A stretch of 64,000 bases of DNA from Treponema sp. (GTDB lineage: Bacteria; Spirochaetota; Spirochaetia; Treponematales; Breznakiellaceae), in contig JAISAQ010000053.1 in NCBI GenBank assembly GCA_031266775.1, positions 30,334-94,333 of the forward strand. Reading direction: 5' to 3'. The notes below the pieces were generated by a model. That model saw only the letters and a list, made by a program, of their open reading frames with translations, was not told the DNA's origin and made no database searches. Shown here piece by piece: positions 9,839 to 19,603 of the stretch. A program made the position numbers and the translations under genes. The stretch's first letter is position 1. Each line of letters begins with the position of its first letter.

Positions 9839-11089
9839 ATGACAACAAATGAAAAGAAACAGCTGATTCAGGGGGAACTGCGAAAGAACGACGGCGTTCT
9901 GCGTTTTGCTCCGTGCTGGGTTGCGCGTAATTTTATGCAGCCCGGCCGCAGGCTTAAACTTGATCCCCGCGATTACTACGCTTACGGAGGCGCCAAGGGC
10001 GGCATTGACGAGCGCTGGTTTGCTTCCACTACCCCGGCCGATAACGCGGAATTTACCATTGAAAACGAAGGTTTGAGTTTTGTTGTGGTACACACCCCAG
10101 GCGGCGTGGAAAAAATTCTTTTCAGGGAAATTATTGACAGCATGGGGGACGAAATCATCGGCGAACGGATGATGAACAAATACGGCCGCTGGATGATGTT
10201 CTCCAAGTTTTTTGACAACATGGGCCCCATTGCCCATCACGTTCATTTAAAGGATGAGCACGCCGCCAGGGTCAACATGCTTGGCAAGCCCGAAGGCTAT
10301 TATTTCCCGCCCCAGCAGAACAATGTGTATAACAATTTTCCCCATACCTACTTCGGCCTTAATCCGGGGGTTACAAAGGATGATGTTATCCGGTGTCTTA
10401 GAGAATGGGCGGACAGGGGAGACAATAACATTCTGGATCTGGCCCGGGCGTACCGGCTTGAAATAGGCACCGGGTGGGATGTGCCTCCCGGCGTGCTGCA
10501 TGCGCCGGGTTCCCTTCTTACCTATGAGCCGCAGCGGGCCAGTGACGTGTCGATCTTCTTTCAGTCACAGGTAGAAGGCCGCTACAACAGCCGGGACACC
10601 TTGGTAAAGGATGTTCCCAAAGACAGGCATTACGACTATGAATACCTTTTCAGCATACTGGACTGGGATCTCAACGTCGATCCGAATTTCAAGGAGAATC
10701 GCTTCCTCAGGCCCGTACCGGCAGAGGATGAAAAGACAATGGCCGAAAAGGGCTTCAGCGAAAAATGGGTGGTGTATGGCTGCGGGGATTTCTGCGCCAA
10801 AGAGCTGACGGTTTTTCCGGGAAGGAGTGTTGTCATTACCGATGCCCAAGCCTACGGCCTTATCATGATGCAGGGCCACGGAACTCTCAATAAGGTTAGC
10901 ATAGAAACCCCCGTCATGATACGGTTCGGGGATCTTACCTCGGATGAGATGTTTGTTACCGAAGAGGCCGCAAAGAAGGGTGTAACGATTATCAACGGCA
11001 GTGATTACGAGAATATCGTCATGCTTAAGCATTTTGGCCCGGAGAACCCGGACGCGGCCCGTCTTGTAAAGGAAAATCGTCATGAATAA
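9839..11089 (+). CDS. uncharacterised protein, cupin/phosphomannose-isomerase-like flavour
   Basis: 416-aa ORF in operon; GWDVPPGVLHAPGSLLTYEPQRASDVSIFFQS suggests a cupin-type fold. Confidence 0.6.
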   Translation: MTTNEKKQLIQGELRKNDGVLRFAPCWVARNFMQPGRRLKLDPRDYYAYGGAKGGIDERWFASTTPADNAEFTIENEGLSFVVVHTPGGVEKILFREIIDSMGDEIIGERMMNKYGRWMMFSKFFDNMGPIAHHVHLKDEHAARVNMLGKPEGYYFPPQQNNVYNNFPHTYFGLNPGVTKDDVIRCLREWADRGDNNILDLARAYRLEIGTGWDVPPGVLHAPGSLLTYEPQRASDVSIFFQSQVEGRYNSRDTLVKDVPKDRHYDYEYLFSILDWDLNVDPNFKENRFLRPVPAEDEKTMAEKGFSEKWVVYGCGDFCAKELTVFPGRSVVITDAQAYGLIMMQGHGTLNKVSIETPVMIRFGDLTSDEMFVTEEAAKKGVTIINGSDYENIVMLKHFGPENPDAARLVKENRHE

Positions 11090-13136
11090 CCCCAACTGGC
11101 ACAAAAAAAACTACCGCAGAAACCTTGTGGATATGCATATTAACGCGCAGGATCCGGAATTTATGACCAAATTCGATCCCAAAGCGTATGTGGACTGCAT
11201 GATATCCGCCAACGTAAGCTGCTGCATGGTCTATGCCAATTCCCACGCGGGGTACGCCTACTGGCCCGCCCCGGACGGCAACCAGCATCCGGGCATTGCC
11301 GGAAGGGATGTCTTTGGTGAAATAACGGAACTCTGCCATAAAAACAACATTGACGTTATCGCCTATTACACGCTTGTCTACGACAACTGGGCTTACAGCC
11401 GGGACCCCGCCTGGCGGGTTGTCAGGGCCGACGGAATTTCGGACAGGGAATGCGGAGATCGTACCGGGCGCTACGGCCATACCTGTCCCAACTCGGAAGG
11501 CTACCGGGAATTCACCAAAAAACAGGTAACCGATCTTGTTACAAAACACGATTTTGAAAGTATCTTCTTCGATATGACTTTTTGGCCGCATGTCTGTTAC
11601 TGCGACAACTGCAAGCGCCGTTATGAAAAGGAAACAGGCGGGATCATGCCCCGGATCATCAACTGGCAGGACCCCGTATGGAACGCGTTTCAGGCAAAGC
11701 GGGAAGAATGGCTTAACGAATTTGCCTTTTACTGCACGAACCTGGTCAAATCCGTCAAACCCGGCGTTACGGTGAACCATCAGTATTCGCTTATTACCCA
11801 AAACTGGGTACGAGGTGTTACCGAAGATCATACCGATCCCTGCGACTATGTAGGCGGCGATTTTTACGCCGGTCCCACCGAGCAGGGGCTTGTCTGCAAG
11901 CTCTTTAATTCACTTGCCGGAAGTTTTGAATTTCATACCTCCCGCTGTCTTGACCTCCGGGATCACACAACCTCCAAAACAGCGGAGCACCTCAAACTTC
12001 AGTCCTGCATTGCCTTGGCCCATAACGGCGCTTTCCTTTTTATAGACGCCGTTGATCCCGAAGGAACCATGAACCCGGATTTCTATACGCAGATGGGGGT
12101 TATCCTGGATGAATTCAGGGAATATGAACCATATTTGGGGGGAACAATCGTCGCCGACGCCGCCATTCTCTTTGACATGTGGTCCAAATTTGATCCGCGC
12201 GATTCCGGGAAGAGCGTCCTTGATCCCACAGCCGCCGTCAGAATGCCGCATCTTGACGCGGTGGTAAGCGCGGCGCGCGCCCTTAAGGAAAAGCACATTC
12301 CCTATACGGTCATAGGCCGTCGGAATCTGAAAAACGCCGCCGGCAGGTACCGGCTTATTGTGCTGCCCGACATTCTCCGCCTTTCCGATGAAACGGCCGG
12401 GGACATCAGGGCCTTTGTAGAGGCAGGCGGCCGGGTTTACGCCTCGGGCCGTACCGGGCTTTCCAATCTTGCCGATGTTTTCGGCATAGAGCCGCTGGGT
12501 GAAACGGAACAGCAGTTCACCTACATGGCGCCCGCCGCCGAAGGCCGGCGTTATTTTGCCGGCTCCAGCTCCCGGTATCCTCTGGCTATCCACGGCGCGC
12601 AGCAGATTGTAAAGGCCATGCCCGGCGCCCGTGTGCTGGCCTTCCTTGCCCTTCCCTGGACCAAAAGCACCTCGTCCGCGCATTTTGCTTCGATACATTC
12701 GGACCCGCCGGGACCCGTGACGGATAATCCCGCCATGATCTGCAATAGTTTCGGCAGGGGAAAGGTCATTTGGGCGGCGGGGCCCATTGAAGCCCACAAC
12801 CAGGGCGCTCAGGACCGGGTGTTTACCGCCTGCGCCGATGATCTTCTGGATCACGCCTGCTCGGTGGTTTTTGAGGCGCCGCCCTCGGTTGAGGCGGTTT
12901 GTTTTGCCCAGGAAGACGGGATCATCGTCAGCGTGCTTACCACCCAGACGACTCTGCCGCCTGTGACGGCTCACGGCCTTCGCATGACAGTTGATCTCAA
13001 GGGAAGATCGTGCGAAAAGATCGTGCTGCTTCCAAAGCAGGCCGGAATCCAGTATACTGAATCGGGCGGCAGGGTGTGTTTTAATATGCCTCCGCTGGAA
13101 CTGTTTCATATGTTTAAAGTTTGTTTCAGGAAATAA
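11082..13136 (+). CDS. glycoside-hydrolase-like protein (GHL6 / beta-galactosidase trimerisation-like)
   Basis: VDMHINAQDPEFMTKFDPKAYVDCMISANVSCCMVYANSHAGYAYWP..., ESIFFDMTFWPHVCYCDNCKRRY; C-terminal GATase-like region LIVLPDILRLSDETAGDIRAFVEAGGRVYASG. Confidence 0.75.
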   Translation: MNNPNWHKKNYRRNLVDMHINAQDPEFMTKFDPKAYVDCMISANVSCCMVYANSHAGYAYWPAPDGNQHPGIAGRDVFGEITELCHKNNIDVIAYYTLVYDNWAYSRDPAWRVVRADGISDRECGDRTGRYGHTCPNSEGYREFTKKQVTDLVTKHDFESIFFDMTFWPHVCYCDNCKRRYEKETGGIMPRIINWQDPVWNAFQAKREEWLNEFAFYCTNLVKSVKPGVTVNHQYSLITQNWVRGVTEDHTDPCDYVGGDFYAGPTEQGLVCKLFNSLAGSFEFHTSRCLDLRDHTTSKTAEHLKLQSCIALAHNGAFLFIDAVDPEGTMNPDFYTQMGVILDEFREYEPYLGGTIVADAAILFDMWSKFDPRDSGKSVLDPTAAVRMPHLDAVVSAARALKEKHIPYTVIGRRNLKNAAGRYRLIVLPDILRLSDETAGDIRAFVEAGGRVYASGRTGLSNLADVFGIEPLGETEQQFTYMAPAAEGRRYFAGSSSRYPLAIHGAQQIVKAMPGARVLAFLALPWTKSTSSAHFASIHSDPPGPVTDNPAMICNSFGRGKVIWAAGPIEAHNQGAQDRVFTACADDLLDHACSVVFEAPPSVEAVCFAQEDGIIVSVLTTQTTLPPVTAHGLRMTVDLKGRSCEKIVLLPKQAGIQYTESGGRVCFNMPPLELFHMFKVCFRK

Positions 13137-13137
13137 T

Positions 13138-14034
13138 ATGAGCTACCGTTTGGGCATTAATCTGGGTTTCGCGGTTAACAAGTACACGGAGCCCGAGGTC
13201 TGGTCCCGCATAGTCAGGGAAGATCTGGGGCTTTGTTATGTGCAGTTTGTGGCTGATCTTCTTAACCCCTTCTGGCCGGGGGAATATATTGACGATCAGC
13301 TGCGGCGCATCAGGTCCGCCGTTAAAGAGTACGGCATCACCGTGGAAAGTCTTTTCACAGGCGCCTTTACCAGGGTGAACCATCTAATGAATCCCGATGA
13401 AGCGGCGCGGAAATTCTGGTTTGACTGGTTTAAGCGTTTTCTGGATATGGGCCGTTCCCTTGGGGCAAAAAACGCCGGTTCCCATTTCGGGATCATGACC
13501 TTTGACACGTACAATGATCCCCAGAAGAGAAAATTCATTCTGGACGAGGCGGTCAGGAGCTGGCAGGAACTCAGCTTCTACGCGGAGGATCTGGGTTACG
13601 ACTGCCTTATCTTTGAGCCCATGAGCGTCCCCAGGGAAATGGCGAATACCATTGAGGAAACGCGGGAGCTTCTTGATGCGGTTAACGCCCGGTGCGGCGT
13701 GCCGCTTAAGGTGTGCCTTGATGTTGGACATGCCCCCCATCCTTCACAGCGCGATCCCTATTCCTGGATAGAAGCGCTGGCGGCCCGGTCGCCGGTTATT
13801 CATCTGCAGCAGACCGTGCTGCACAAGTCGAATCACGCGCCTTTTACCGCCGGGACAAACAAGACCGGCATCATCACGCGGGAAAAGGTAATGGACGCGG
13901 TGAGGAAGTCAGGATGTACCGATGCGCTTTTTGCCTTTGAAATCAGCCACCGGGAACACCGGGATACGGATTCCTGTATCATCGAAGATCTAAAAGAAAG
14001 CGCCGCGTATTTCCGCCCGGTGATTCCCGAATAG
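13138..14034 (+). CDS. sugar phosphate isomerase/epimerase-like TIM-barrel protein
   Basis: Start re-assigned to ATG 13138 (MSYRLGINLGFAVNKYTEPE); KVCLDVGHAPHPSQRDPYSWIEALAARSPVIHLQQT. Confidence 0.8.
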   Translation: MSYRLGINLGFAVNKYTEPEVWSRIVREDLGLCYVQFVADLLNPFWPGEYIDDQLRRIRSAVKEYGITVESLFTGAFTRVNHLMNPDEAARKFWFDWFKRFLDMGRSLGAKNAGSHFGIMTFDTYNDPQKRKFILDEAVRSWQELSFYAEDLGYDCLIFEPMSVPREMANTIEETRELLDAVNARCGVPLKVCLDVGHAPHPSQRDPYSWIEALAARSPVIHLQQTVLHKSNHAPFTAGTNKTGIITREKVMDAVRKSGCTDALFAFEISHREHRDTDSCIIEDLKESAAYFRPVIPE

Positions 14035-14044
14035 GCGGTCGCCG

Positions 14045-15103
14045 GTGAAAAAATGCATGATGGCCTGTAACCTCCACGGCTTGGGCGATCTTCGTTACGA
14101 GGAAGTTCCGGTTCCCGGCATTAAAGACGATGAAGTGCTGCTGGAGGTAAAGGCCGCCGGCATCTGCGGGTCCGATATTCCCCGCGTGTTTGAAAAGGGG
14201 ACCTATCATTTTCCCGCCATTCCGGGGCATGAATTTGCCGGAATAGTCGCCGCCGTTAACCGGGGCGATGAGGGGCTTATGGGAAGAAGGGCCGCCGTCT
14301 TTCCCCTTATTCCCTGCGGGAAATGCGAGGCGTGCCAAACCGGGGAGTACCCCCAATGCGCCGATTACGACTATTACGGTTCCCGCCGCGACGGGGGTTT
14401 TGCGGAGTTTGTTGCGGTAAAGAAGTGGAACCTTGTATTTGTTCCCGGTTCAATTCCCCTTGAACACGCCGCCATGTGTGAACCCTGCGCCGTGGCCATT
14501 CACGCCCTTTCCCGGACGGGAATTTCGCTGGGAGATACGGTGGCAATATTCGGCGCGGGTGCCATTGGTCTTTTGGCGGCGCAGGCTGCCCGCGGCTGGG
14601 GCGCCGGAAAGGTGATCCTTGCCGATGTGGACGCGAAGAAGCTCGCCTTTGCCCGGGAACTCGGTTTTACCTGTACGGTGAATACTCTGGAGGATGATCC
14701 TGCCGAATATATACGGAGCGTGAGCGGCGGACGGGGGGCGGATGTTGCCCTTGAAGCCGCCGGAGTTTCCGCGGCGGTCGAAGGCTGCCTTACATCTGTC
14801 AAGGCTTCCGGCAGCGTTGTGCTCATGGGAAACCCGGCCAAAGACATGCATATTTCCCAAAAAGCCTATTGGGAAATTTTAAGAAAACAACTCTTGTTGA
14901 AAGGGACCTGGAATTCCAGCTATAATGACGCCCATAATGATTGGCGGCTTGCCCTGGAGTGTATGGAGCGGGGGATATTTGATCTTTCAAGGATGATAAG
15001 CCGCCGGTTCAGCTTCGCCGAGTGCGGCAAAGCCTTTGAACTGGCCCGCCTGCGGGAAGAATTTTATGTCAAAATAATGTTTGAGAAAGGAGGCGGAACA
15101 TGA
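14045..15103 (+). CDS. zinc-dependent alcohol dehydrogenase (polyol-phosphate dehydrogenase-like)
   Basis: AAGICGSDIPRVF, GHEFAGIV, CGKCEACQTGEYPQC structural zinc site; GADVALEAAG; GTG start. Confidence 0.88.
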   Translation: MKKCMMACNLHGLGDLRYEEVPVPGIKDDEVLLEVKAAGICGSDIPRVFEKGTYHFPAIPGHEFAGIVAAVNRGDEGLMGRRAAVFPLIPCGKCEACQTGEYPQCADYDYYGSRRDGGFAEFVAVKKWNLVFVPGSIPLEHAAMCEPCAVAIHALSRTGISLGDTVAIFGAGAIGLLAAQAARGWGAGKVILADVDAKKLAFARELGFTCTVNTLEDDPAEYIRSVSGGRGADVALEAAGVSAAVEGCLTSVKASGSVVLMGNPAKDMHISQKAYWEILRKQLLLKGTWNSSYNDAHNDWRLALECMERGIFDLSRMISRRFSFAECGKAFELARLREEFYVKIMFEKGGGT

Positions 15104-16134
15104 AGGCGGCAGTTTACCTTGGAAAGGATCAGATGGAGGTGCGGGAAGTTCCCGTTCCAGAGGCGGATCCGGACAGTATTCTTGTAAAAGTAAAGTCCTG
15201 CGCCGTTTGCGGTTCCGATATACGGATTTTTCATCACGGCAACTCACGGGTGCACCCGCCCCAGATTCTGGGGCACGAAGCCGCGGGCGAGGTTGCGGCG
15301 GCGGGCGCCAATGTCAGGCGCTTCAAGTCCGGCGACCGCGTTGCCATAGGCGCCGATGTTCCGTGCGGGGAATGCAGTTTTTGCGAGGCGGGGATAGGCA
15401 ACAACTGCCAAATCAACTACGCCATGGGGTATCAGTTTGCGGGCAGTTTTGCCGAATATGTATTGCTTAACAGGACGGCGGTTAATTACGGTCCCGTTCA
15501 TCTGATACCGGCAAACCTTGATTTTGACGAAGCCGCCCTGGCCGAGCCCCTCGCCTGTGTACTTAACGCGGTGGAGCTAACCGGCATAAAACTGGGGGAT
15601 ACGGTAGTTATCATAGGGGCCGGCCCCATAGGCTGCATGATCATCCCCGTTGCCTATATGTCCGGGGCGGCAAAGGTGATTGTGGTGCAGCGTTCACGGC
15701 CCCGCATGGAGGCGGCGCGGCGCTTCAACGCCGGCGCGTACATCTGTTCTTCGGAAGAGGACCCGGTAAGCCGTGTTCTGGAAGAAACGGGCGGCCTTGG
15801 GGCGGATGTTATTTTTACCGCCAATCCTTCGCCACAGTCCCATGCCCAGGCCCTGTACATGGCCAAAAACCGGGGCAGGATCAATCTGTTCGGCGGGCTC
15901 CCCGCGGGCAGTTCCGTAACCCTGGACACCAACATTATCCATTATAAGGAATTATGCGTCATGGGGGCTCACGGTTCCCTGCCCCGGCATCACCGGCAGG
16001 CGCTGGACCTGATCTCCGCCGGGAGGCCGGACATCAAGCCTTACATATCGCACCGCTTCCCCCTGGAAAAAATACACGAAGCCTTTGCCGCCGCCGAAGG
16101 CCACCAGGGAATGCGGGTTGTGGTAAAGCCCTGA
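15100..16134 (+). CDS. zinc-dependent alcohol dehydrogenase (sorbitol dehydrogenase-like)
   Basis: CAVCGSDIRIFHHG, GHEAAGEV, CGECSFCEAGIGNNC; overlaps the upstream stop by 4 nt. Confidence 0.88.
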   Translation: MKAAVYLGKDQMEVREVPVPEADPDSILVKVKSCAVCGSDIRIFHHGNSRVHPPQILGHEAAGEVAAAGANVRRFKSGDRVAIGADVPCGECSFCEAGIGNNCQINYAMGYQFAGSFAEYVLLNRTAVNYGPVHLIPANLDFDEAALAEPLACVLNAVELTGIKLGDTVVIIGAGPIGCMIIPVAYMSGAAKVIVVQRSRPRMEAARRFNAGAYICSSEEDPVSRVLEETGGLGADVIFTANPSPQSHAQALYMAKNRGRINLFGGLPAGSSVTLDTNIIHYKELCVMGAHGSLPRHHRQALDLISAGRPDIKPYISHRFPLEKIHEAFAAAEGHQGMRVVVKP

Positions 16135-16153
16135 CGGTCCTGTAAGAATTACC

Positions 16154-16194
16154 GGGAAGCCCTGCAAAACCCGGCCGGGTTTCCGGAGCTTCCC
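16154..16194. repeat. GGGAAGC...AAACCCGGCCGGGTTT...GCTTCCC hairpin element
   Basis: Outer arms 16154-16160/16188-16194; inner perfect palindrome 16067+100 to +115, i.e. 16167-16182. Confidence 0.65.
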
Positions 16195-16859
16195 TACCGT
16201 ACGTTCTCGTTAAACAGTTTGATATGATCCGCCAAATTGCCGGGTTTGAACAAGAGGGAGGATCCGGCTACAAAAATATTCGCGCCGGCGTTCCGCATGT
16301 TAAGGGCGTTTTCAAGGCTGACATTGCCGTCCACTTCTATTTCCACATGCGGAAAACCCCTCTCGTCCAGCATGGCCCGCAGCCGCCTGATCTTGTCAAG
16401 TGTTTGGGGAACAAGCCGCTGGCCCGCGTAACCGGGGTTTACCGTCATGATCAGCGCCGCGTCTATATCGGGAAACACATCTTCCAGCATCGAAAGGGGG
16501 CTTGCGGGATTCAGCGCTGCCATGGGCTTTGCCCCAAGATCCCGTATCTTTGCCAGAACCCGCTGCAAATGCCGGGTGCTTTCGGCGTGCACCGAAACAT
16601 AGTCGCCGGGCCGGGGATCAAACCACGCTATTTTTTCCCCCGGTTCCTCAATCATAAGGTGTATATCCAGGGGAATACGGGCGGCTTCCCGTATCTGCCG
16701 TACCGTACCGGTTCCCAGCATAAGATTGGGGACAAAGGAGCCGTCCATCACGTCAATATGAAGCCATGGAATGCCGCTGGCCCTGAAAACATCTATGGTT
16801 TCGCCCAGACGAAAAAGGTCCGCGCACATCATGGACGGGGAAAGTTTTGGAGGAAGCAT
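16194..16859 (-). CDS. rpe: ribulose-phosphate 3-epimerase
   Basis: LSPSMMCADLFRLGETID, WLHIDVMDGSFVPNLMLG, IEVDGNVSLENA. Confidence 0.92.
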   Translation of the reverse strand: MLPPKLSPSMMCADLFRLGETIDVFRASGIPWLHIDVMDGSFVPNLMLGTGTVRQIREAARIPLDIHLMIEEPGEKIAWFDPRPGDYVSVHAESTRHLQRVLAKIRDLGAKPMAALNPASPLSMLEDVFPDIDAALIMTVNPGYAGQRLVPQTLDKIRRLRAMLDERGFPHVEIEVDGNVSLENALNMRNAGANIFVAGSSLLFKPGNLADHIKLFNENVR

Positions 16860-16900
16860 GGTATGATTGTACGCCCTTATGAATAAAATTGAAAGTATTT

Positions 16901-16929
16901 TTGTTTACCGGCAAAATAAATGATATAAT
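16901..16929 (+). promoter_or_regulatory. promoter upstream of malQ
   Basis: TTGTTT (16901-16906), 17-bp spacer, TATAAT (16924-16929). Confidence 0.6.
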
Positions 16930-16950
16930 GAGAAAAGACAGGGGGATAAT

Positions 16951-18984
16951 ATGCTGAAAAACAGGCAGTATTCCGAGCGGTTAACCGGAGCCGTTGTTCC
17001 GGTGGGCGCCCTGCGGGGTGGAAACGGCATGGGAGTCGGCGAGTACCTCGATTTGGAAGAATTTGCCGATTTGTGTAAAAAAGCGGGCCTCGCTCTTATT
17101 CAGCTTTTGCCTGTTAATGACACAGGGTACGAAAGTTCTCCCTATTCAAGCCTTACCGCCTTTGCCCTGCATCCTCTGTACATTCGCATTGAGGAAATTG
17201 AGGAATACAAACAGTCCGCTTCCGATACGGTAAAGCAGAAGATCGCGGAATTGAGGAGCGCCTTTGAAAAAGAGATCCGGTATCCCTACTACAGAATCCT
17301 CAGGGCCAAGATGGAAATACTGCGGGAAATTTACACCGCGCATTATGAAAGCATTGAAAAAAAGGCCCGGCCGGGGGGAGGGCTGGCCCTTTGGATGGAA
17401 GAGAATCCCTGGATAAAAGAATACGCGGTTTTTAGGCGTTTTAAGGAAGTGAACGGGGAAAAAAAGTGGCAGGAATGGTCAAGCCATGTACAGATCGGCG
17501 CCGCGGATATAGAAGCCGTCTGGGCGGACGGTAAACTCCGCCGTGAGCACCTCTTTTGGGCCTGGCTGCAGGAGACGCTGGATGCCCAGTTCAGCCGGGC
17601 CGCGCGGGCGGTGGCGGCTATGGGTATACTTCTTATGGGGGATCTTCCCATACTGATGAACGAAGACAGTTGCGATGTGTGGGCCCACCCGGAAATTTTT
17701 CACAAAGAGCTTTCCGCGGGGGCGCCTCCCGACATGTACAGTCCCGAAGGCCAGAACTGGGGTTTTCCCATTTATGACTGGCAGGCCCAGATGAAGGATA
17801 ATTACGCCTGGTGGAAAGCGCGGCTAAAGGCGGCGGAAAAGTATTATCAGGCGTATCGTATCGATCATGTTTTGGGCTTTTTTCGTATCTGGGCTTCGGC
17901 CCGCAGTGATTATTCATCGGCCCTTGGCCGTTTTATTCCCTATACTCCCGTTACTACGGAGGACCTTGCCAATCTGGGGTTTGACGAAGGGCGTATACAG
18001 TGGATGACCAGGCCCCACATCCCCACCGGCGAAGTGTGGGACGCCGTACGTGACAACTGGGGAAATTTGTACGGCGAGGAAGAAATTGCCGCCGCCGTGG
18101 AAAAGGTCTTTGTTTCGGCCCTTGATCGCATAGGCAATGAAGAACTCTGGCTTTTTAAGGAAAAAATACAGGGCGAAAAAGACATAGACGCTCTGGGGCT
18201 TCACCCTTCCGCGCGATCCTTTCTTTTTAATGCATGGCATAACCGTATCTTTCTTGAATATGAAAAGGACCGTTATTTTCCGGTCTGGTATTACCGTTAT
18301 TCCAGGGCCTATGCGAGCCTCGAGGAAGGGGAACGGAGCCGGCTTGAGATTCTTCTGGAAAAGCGGCGCGCCGAATCCGAGAAAATATGGGAAGATCACG
18401 GGCAGAAGCTTCTTGCGGTATTGACGGCCAATTCCTCCATGCTTCCCTGCGCGGAAGATCTGGGGGCGGTTCCGGCCTGTGTTCCCCGCGTACTTGAAAA
18501 ACTTTCCATACTCGGGCTCCGGGTTGTCCGCTGGTTCAGGAAATGGGACGAGGAAGGCCAGCCTTACATTCATTTTGAGGATTATCCGGAACTTTCCATC
18601 TGTACCCCCGCCGTTCATGACAGTTCTACAGTGCGGGAATGGTGGGAACAGGAGGCGGATCAGGAAGCCTTTGCGGGCTTTATTGGTTTTCCTTCCCTGC
18701 CCAGGGTGTATAATCCCGGTACGGCCAAGATTATCCTCCACAAGACTGCCTCGGCCTGTTCGCGTTTCCGGGTTTTTCAGATTCAGGATCTGCTTCATCT
18801 TTCCCCAAAATGGTACGCGGCGGACCCCGCATCGGAACGGATAAACGTGCCCGGCAGCTATAACGAGTTCAACTGGACCTACCGGCTGCCCGCCCCAATC
18901 GGGGATATTTCGGGCGATGATGATTTCATCAAGGCGGTAGAGGAACTGTGTACAGTTAAACCGGCTCAGAAGAAAAAAACATAA
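16951..18984 (+). CDS. malQ: 4-alpha-glucanotransferase
   Basis: LIQLLPVNDTGYESSPYSSLTAFALHPLYI, YRIDHVLGFFRIW, PCAEDLGAVPACVPRVL. Confidence 0.92.
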   Translation: MLKNRQYSERLTGAVVPVGALRGGNGMGVGEYLDLEEFADLCKKAGLALIQLLPVNDTGYESSPYSSLTAFALHPLYIRIEEIEEYKQSASDTVKQKIAELRSAFEKEIRYPYYRILRAKMEILREIYTAHYESIEKKARPGGGLALWMEENPWIKEYAVFRRFKEVNGEKKWQEWSSHVQIGAADIEAVWADGKLRREHLFWAWLQETLDAQFSRAARAVAAMGILLMGDLPILMNEDSCDVWAHPEIFHKELSAGAPPDMYSPEGQNWGFPIYDWQAQMKDNYAWWKARLKAAEKYYQAYRIDHVLGFFRIWASARSDYSSALGRFIPYTPVTTEDLANLGFDEGRIQWMTRPHIPTGEVWDAVRDNWGNLYGEEEIAAAVEKVFVSALDRIGNEELWLFKEKIQGEKDIDALGLHPSARSFLFNAWHNRIFLEYEKDRYFPVWYYRYSRAYASLEEGERSRLEILLEKRRAESEKIWEDHGQKLLAVLTANSSMLPCAEDLGAVPACVPRVLEKLSILGLRVVRWFRKWDEEGQPYIHFEDYPELSICTPAVHDSSTVREWWEQEADQEAFAGFIGFPSLPRVYNPGTAKIILHKTASACSRFRVFQIQDLLHLSPKWYAADPASERINVPGSYNEFNWTYRLPAPIGDISGDDDFIKAVEELCTVKPAQKKKT

Positions 18985-18994
18985 GGAGAAAAAT

Positions 18995-19519
18995 GTGGCA
19001 GTTAACAGGAACGCGGTTTTAAACGCGATGGAAAAAAAGGCGAAGACGATTTTTGATAGTGATGAAGAATACATCAGGGACGGCAAGCGCGGCATGATGG
19101 CGGTCCAGATTAGGGACGGGGAAAACGGCGAACAGTGGGAGTCCACCATACGGGGATTTGGGACCGTCTACCGTGATTATGGCTATGAGGACGGCCTTGT
19201 GGTCAATAACGGGGTGAATTTTGACGCCCTGGTTCACGGGAAAATCGCCTTTTCCCGCAGAACCGGAAAAAACTCCGGCACCAACTACTATCAGGTGCTG
19301 GGAAATGAGTCTTGGTGGAAAGGCTCCGTTACCAGTGACGACGGCCTGTGTATCTGCGCCTTTGCCGGTTTTTCCGGTCAGGACGACGAAGATATCGCCC
19401 AGGCGGGAATAACCTGCTACGAATCCCTTAAACGGACGGGAAGCCTCGCGGAAAAGCCGGCCGCGGACATTGCAGACGCCGCTGATGATGAAGGAGAAGG
19501 GGAAGAAGCCGTGAATTGA
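18995..19519 (+). CDS. hypothetical protein
   Basis: 174-aa ORF immediately after malQ with GTG start and upstream AAGGAG. Confidence 0.65.
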   Translation: MAVNRNAVLNAMEKKAKTIFDSDEEYIRDGKRGMMAVQIRDGENGEQWESTIRGFGTVYRDYGYEDGLVVNNGVNFDALVHGKIAFSRRTGKNSGTNYYQVLGNESWWKGSVTSDDGLCICAFAGFSGQDDEDIAQAGITCYESLKRTGSLAEKPAADIADAADDEGEGEEAVN

Positions 19520-19552
19520 GAAACCCGCCGGACCGGATATTCGTCAAGCGGT

Positions 19553-19579
19553 AAAAAAACGGGGCCCCTGCAAGGCCCC
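19553..19579 (-). terminator. intrinsic terminator for the lipoprotein gene
   Basis: Minus strand: GGGGCC...GGCCCC hairpin (19561-19566/19574-19579) followed by GTTTTTTTAC. Confidence 0.65.
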
Positions 19580-19603
19580 ATACAGTACAAACAGTACGCC
19601 GGA

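Noticed and set aside
11910-13109. 399-aa minus-strand ORF
   Set aside because: Antisense to the clearly protein-like GH-family ORF; basic, low-complexity composition.
17914-19149. 411-aa minus-strand ORF
   Set aside because: Shadow of malQ; no family-like motifs.
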